A stretch of DNA of 14,999 nucleotides, taken from NCBI GenBank assembly GCA_043774925.1, contig JAYVSZ010000051.1:1-14999 (forward strand), in the 5' to 3' direction. The notes under the pieces are model-generated. The model ran no database searches and was not told the DNA's origin. It worked only from the letters and a program-made list of their open reading frames with translations. Each line of letters begins with the position of its first letter. The stretch's first letter is position 1. Below are positions 14,202 through 14,999 of the stretch, piece after piece. The DNA is from JAYVSZ01 sp043774925 (GTDB lineage: Bacteria > Pseudomonadota > Gammaproteobacteria > Burkholderiales > Methylophilaceae). A program made the position numbers and the translations under genes.

Positions 14202-14353
14202 TAAGCGGCTGCCAGTGATGGTGGCTGCTTTTCATTTTGGTCGACCGTAGCCAAATCGTAACCAACAAACATCGAATTTAACCGTGAAGCTGCATGTGCA
14301 AGTTGATCTGGTGCTAGATGAGCATATCGCTCAACCATTGCCGAACATACATG
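14201..14353 (-). pseudogene. Tyrosine-recombinase integrase, C-terminal remnant
   Basis: The minus strand reads HVCSAMVERYAHLAPD and then QLAHAASRLNSMFVGYD..., ending in LAAA and a TAG stop at 14203-14201. This is the C-terminus of a phage/island-type tyrosine recombinase: the catalytic Tyr sits in MVERYAHLAPDQLA, a very characteristic block. The Arg and His-x-x-Arg motifs and all of the N-terminus are absent, and an in-frame TAA stands directly upstream (14356-14354), so the gene is a decayed fragment of about 50 codons. Its stop codon shares a base with the tRNA fragment, the placement expected for an integrase running toward its tRNA att site. It belongs to the element right of 14201, not to the mini-island. 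Confidence 0.82.
14205..14239 (+). terminator. Hairpin terminator formed by the integrase 3' end
   Basis: GCGGCTGCCA (14205-14214) pairs over ten positions (three G-U) with TGGTGGCTGC (14219-14228) around loop GTGA, followed by TTTTCATTTT. Shape and position match the true tRNA-Lys terminator at 12148: same distance from CCA, a GNGA-type loop, then a T-rich run. On the other strand it encodes the last residues of the integrase remnant. Confidence 0.6.
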
Positions 14354-14459
14354 TTAATGGTAATTATCTAGTAAACAAGCAGGCCTGCGAAGATTGTTTG
14401 CACTGACCTCTGCTGAAAACAGTAGACTGTCAAACAAACTGCCATTCACATATTCAAAC

Positions 14460-14488
14460 AAAAAAAGCCAGATTTCTCTGGCCTCTTT
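14460..14488 (-). terminator. Terminator of the RelE-like toxin operon
   Basis: GCCAGA (14467-14472), loop of four, TCTGGC (14477-14482). On the minus strand the hairpin is followed by seven Ts (14466-14460) directly after the toxin stop at 14490. A T-run (14486-14491) on the other side could also make it work on the plus strand. Confidence 0.82.
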
Positions 14489-14489
14489 T

Positions 14490-14804
14490 TTACTTCTTCC
14501 CGTAGGTTGCATCATGATCAGGCGAAACAATCAAAAAACTCATTATTTCGCCATCTCTATATGCTACAGCGCGGCAGGATTGTGTGATTCTTAGTGAATA
14601 AATTGCCTCAATACCCTTGGGGGCCTTAACGCTGACAATTTTTTCCCACTTCAAACCTTGATCCTTATATACCTGCTCCCAGCTTAATTGCTTTAACTTT
14701 TTAAGCGTATCGGTAACTTTGTTACGATCTACCTTATCAAGCTTTAGCCAACTTTCCTGAAATTCGGGATTGTTTAAGTCCAGCTTTATTTTGTTGTCTT
14801 TCAT
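14490..14804 (-). CDS. RelE/ParE-superfamily toxin
   Basis: A small basic toxin of about 104 residues from ATG 14804 (MKDNKIKLDLNNPEFQ). A longer frame reaches back to a TTG near 14831 but lacks a better start. GGGA lies about ten bases before 14804. The pattern NPEFQESWLKL ... LSWEQVYKDQGLKWEKI ... YSLRITQSCRAVAYRDGEIMSFL ... VSPDHDATYGKK, given here in separate blocks, matches RelE-like toxins annotated as cytotoxic translational repressors; members are mRNA interferases or gyrase poisons, and which applies here is not clear. It partly overlaps the upstream antitoxin frame and ends in a strong terminator. It lies in the second tRNA-Lys element, next to the broken integrase. Confidence 0.8.
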   Translation of the reverse strand: MKDNKIKLDLNNPEFQESWLKLDKVDRNKVTDTLKKLKQLSWEQVYKDQGLKWEKIVSVKAPKGIEAIYSLRITQSCRAVAYRDGEIMSFLIVSPDHDATYGKK

Positions 14805-14999
14805 TTTCAACATTCCCAAAAAATGCGTCAACGTCTTCGGTTTCTTGGGGCGGGTTAGATTGTGCGTATTCTATTGCACGTTGCAAACCTTGCTTCACTC
14901 GAGGCTGGTGTAACCATAATTCATTCTCAGGAATGACTAAGGCGGTGCGTACCATCCATACTCCAGGCTCACGTTCCTCTACAAGTACTTGCTTGCCAG
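14737..14999 (-). CDS. Antitoxin of the RelE-like pair (N-terminus beyond window)
   Basis: The frame is open to the window edge and reads GKQVLVEEREPGVWMVRTA and then LVIPENELWLHQPRVKQGLQRAIEYAQ. An internal ATG at 14955 would give 72 residues, but the conserved-looking frame continues upstream without a stop, so the true start is probably outside. The N-terminal part looks like the second half of an AbrB-type DNA-binding domain, and the rest like a toxin-binding tail; this is a tentative family call. Its 3' end overlaps the toxin by 68 bases in another frame, more than usual. A third frame after the T6 run at its DVDAFF segment would stop within a few codons, so a frameshift cannot be excluded. 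Confidence 0.65.
   Translation of the reverse strand, partial: GKQVLVEEREPGVWMVRTALVIPENELWLHQPRVKQGLQRAIEYAQSNPPQETEDVDAFFGNVENERQQNKAGLKQSRISGKLAKA

Overview
The window looks like a betaproteobacterial chromosome, most likely Methylophilaceae (Methylotenera/Methylophilus type). This rests on the tgt-yajC-secD order, the pssA-leuA pair, a CcsA/YpjD-type gene divergent from ffh, and protein sequences that read as betaproteobacterial. It is an inference from gene content; no marker in the window settles genus or species.

Positions 1-12183 are ordinary chromosome. On the minus strand, tgt, yajC and secD (cut by the window edge) form the queuosine/Sec-export cluster. On the plus strand, pssA (phosphatidylserine synthase) is followed by a strong promoter, a 46-codon leucine-rich ORF that starts at the predicted transcription start, and leuA (2-isopropylmalate synthase). 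This looks like an unannotated leucine attenuator. After a long terminator come a COG4705-type membrane protein (minus), an EamA/YedA-like exporter, a HAD-IB phosphatase, a DUF2235 hydrolase that seems to lack its usual central histidine block, a CcsA/YpjD-type membrane protein (minus), ffh and tRNA-Lys(TTT) with its own promoter and terminator.

From 12147 onward the DNA is accessory and visibly more AT-rich. The last 48 bases of tRNA-Lys plus 5 downstream bases (12094-12146) are repeated perfectly at 14149-14201. The roughly 2 kb between them holds an unrecognised 211-residue protein and a FitAB/VapBC-type toxin-antitoxin pair, but no integrase. Four copies of the 9-mer TTTGCGGAA sit just inside the two ends, two per end, like arm-type recombinase sites. 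I read this as a non-autonomous, tRNA-targeting mini-island. Immediately right of the second repeat lies the C-terminal remnant of a tyrosine integrase (minus strand, catalytic Tyr kept), and then a RelE-like toxin with an antitoxin that runs off the window. This is a second, older element at the same tRNA, so the locus is a tandem stack of tRNA-Lys islands.

The main points for follow-up are the leuA leader, the integrase-less mini-island with its arm-like repeats, and the integrase 3' end whose codons form a terminator hairpin for the tRNA. A recurring terminator-associated repeat (5823, 9591, 12139) is also notable.
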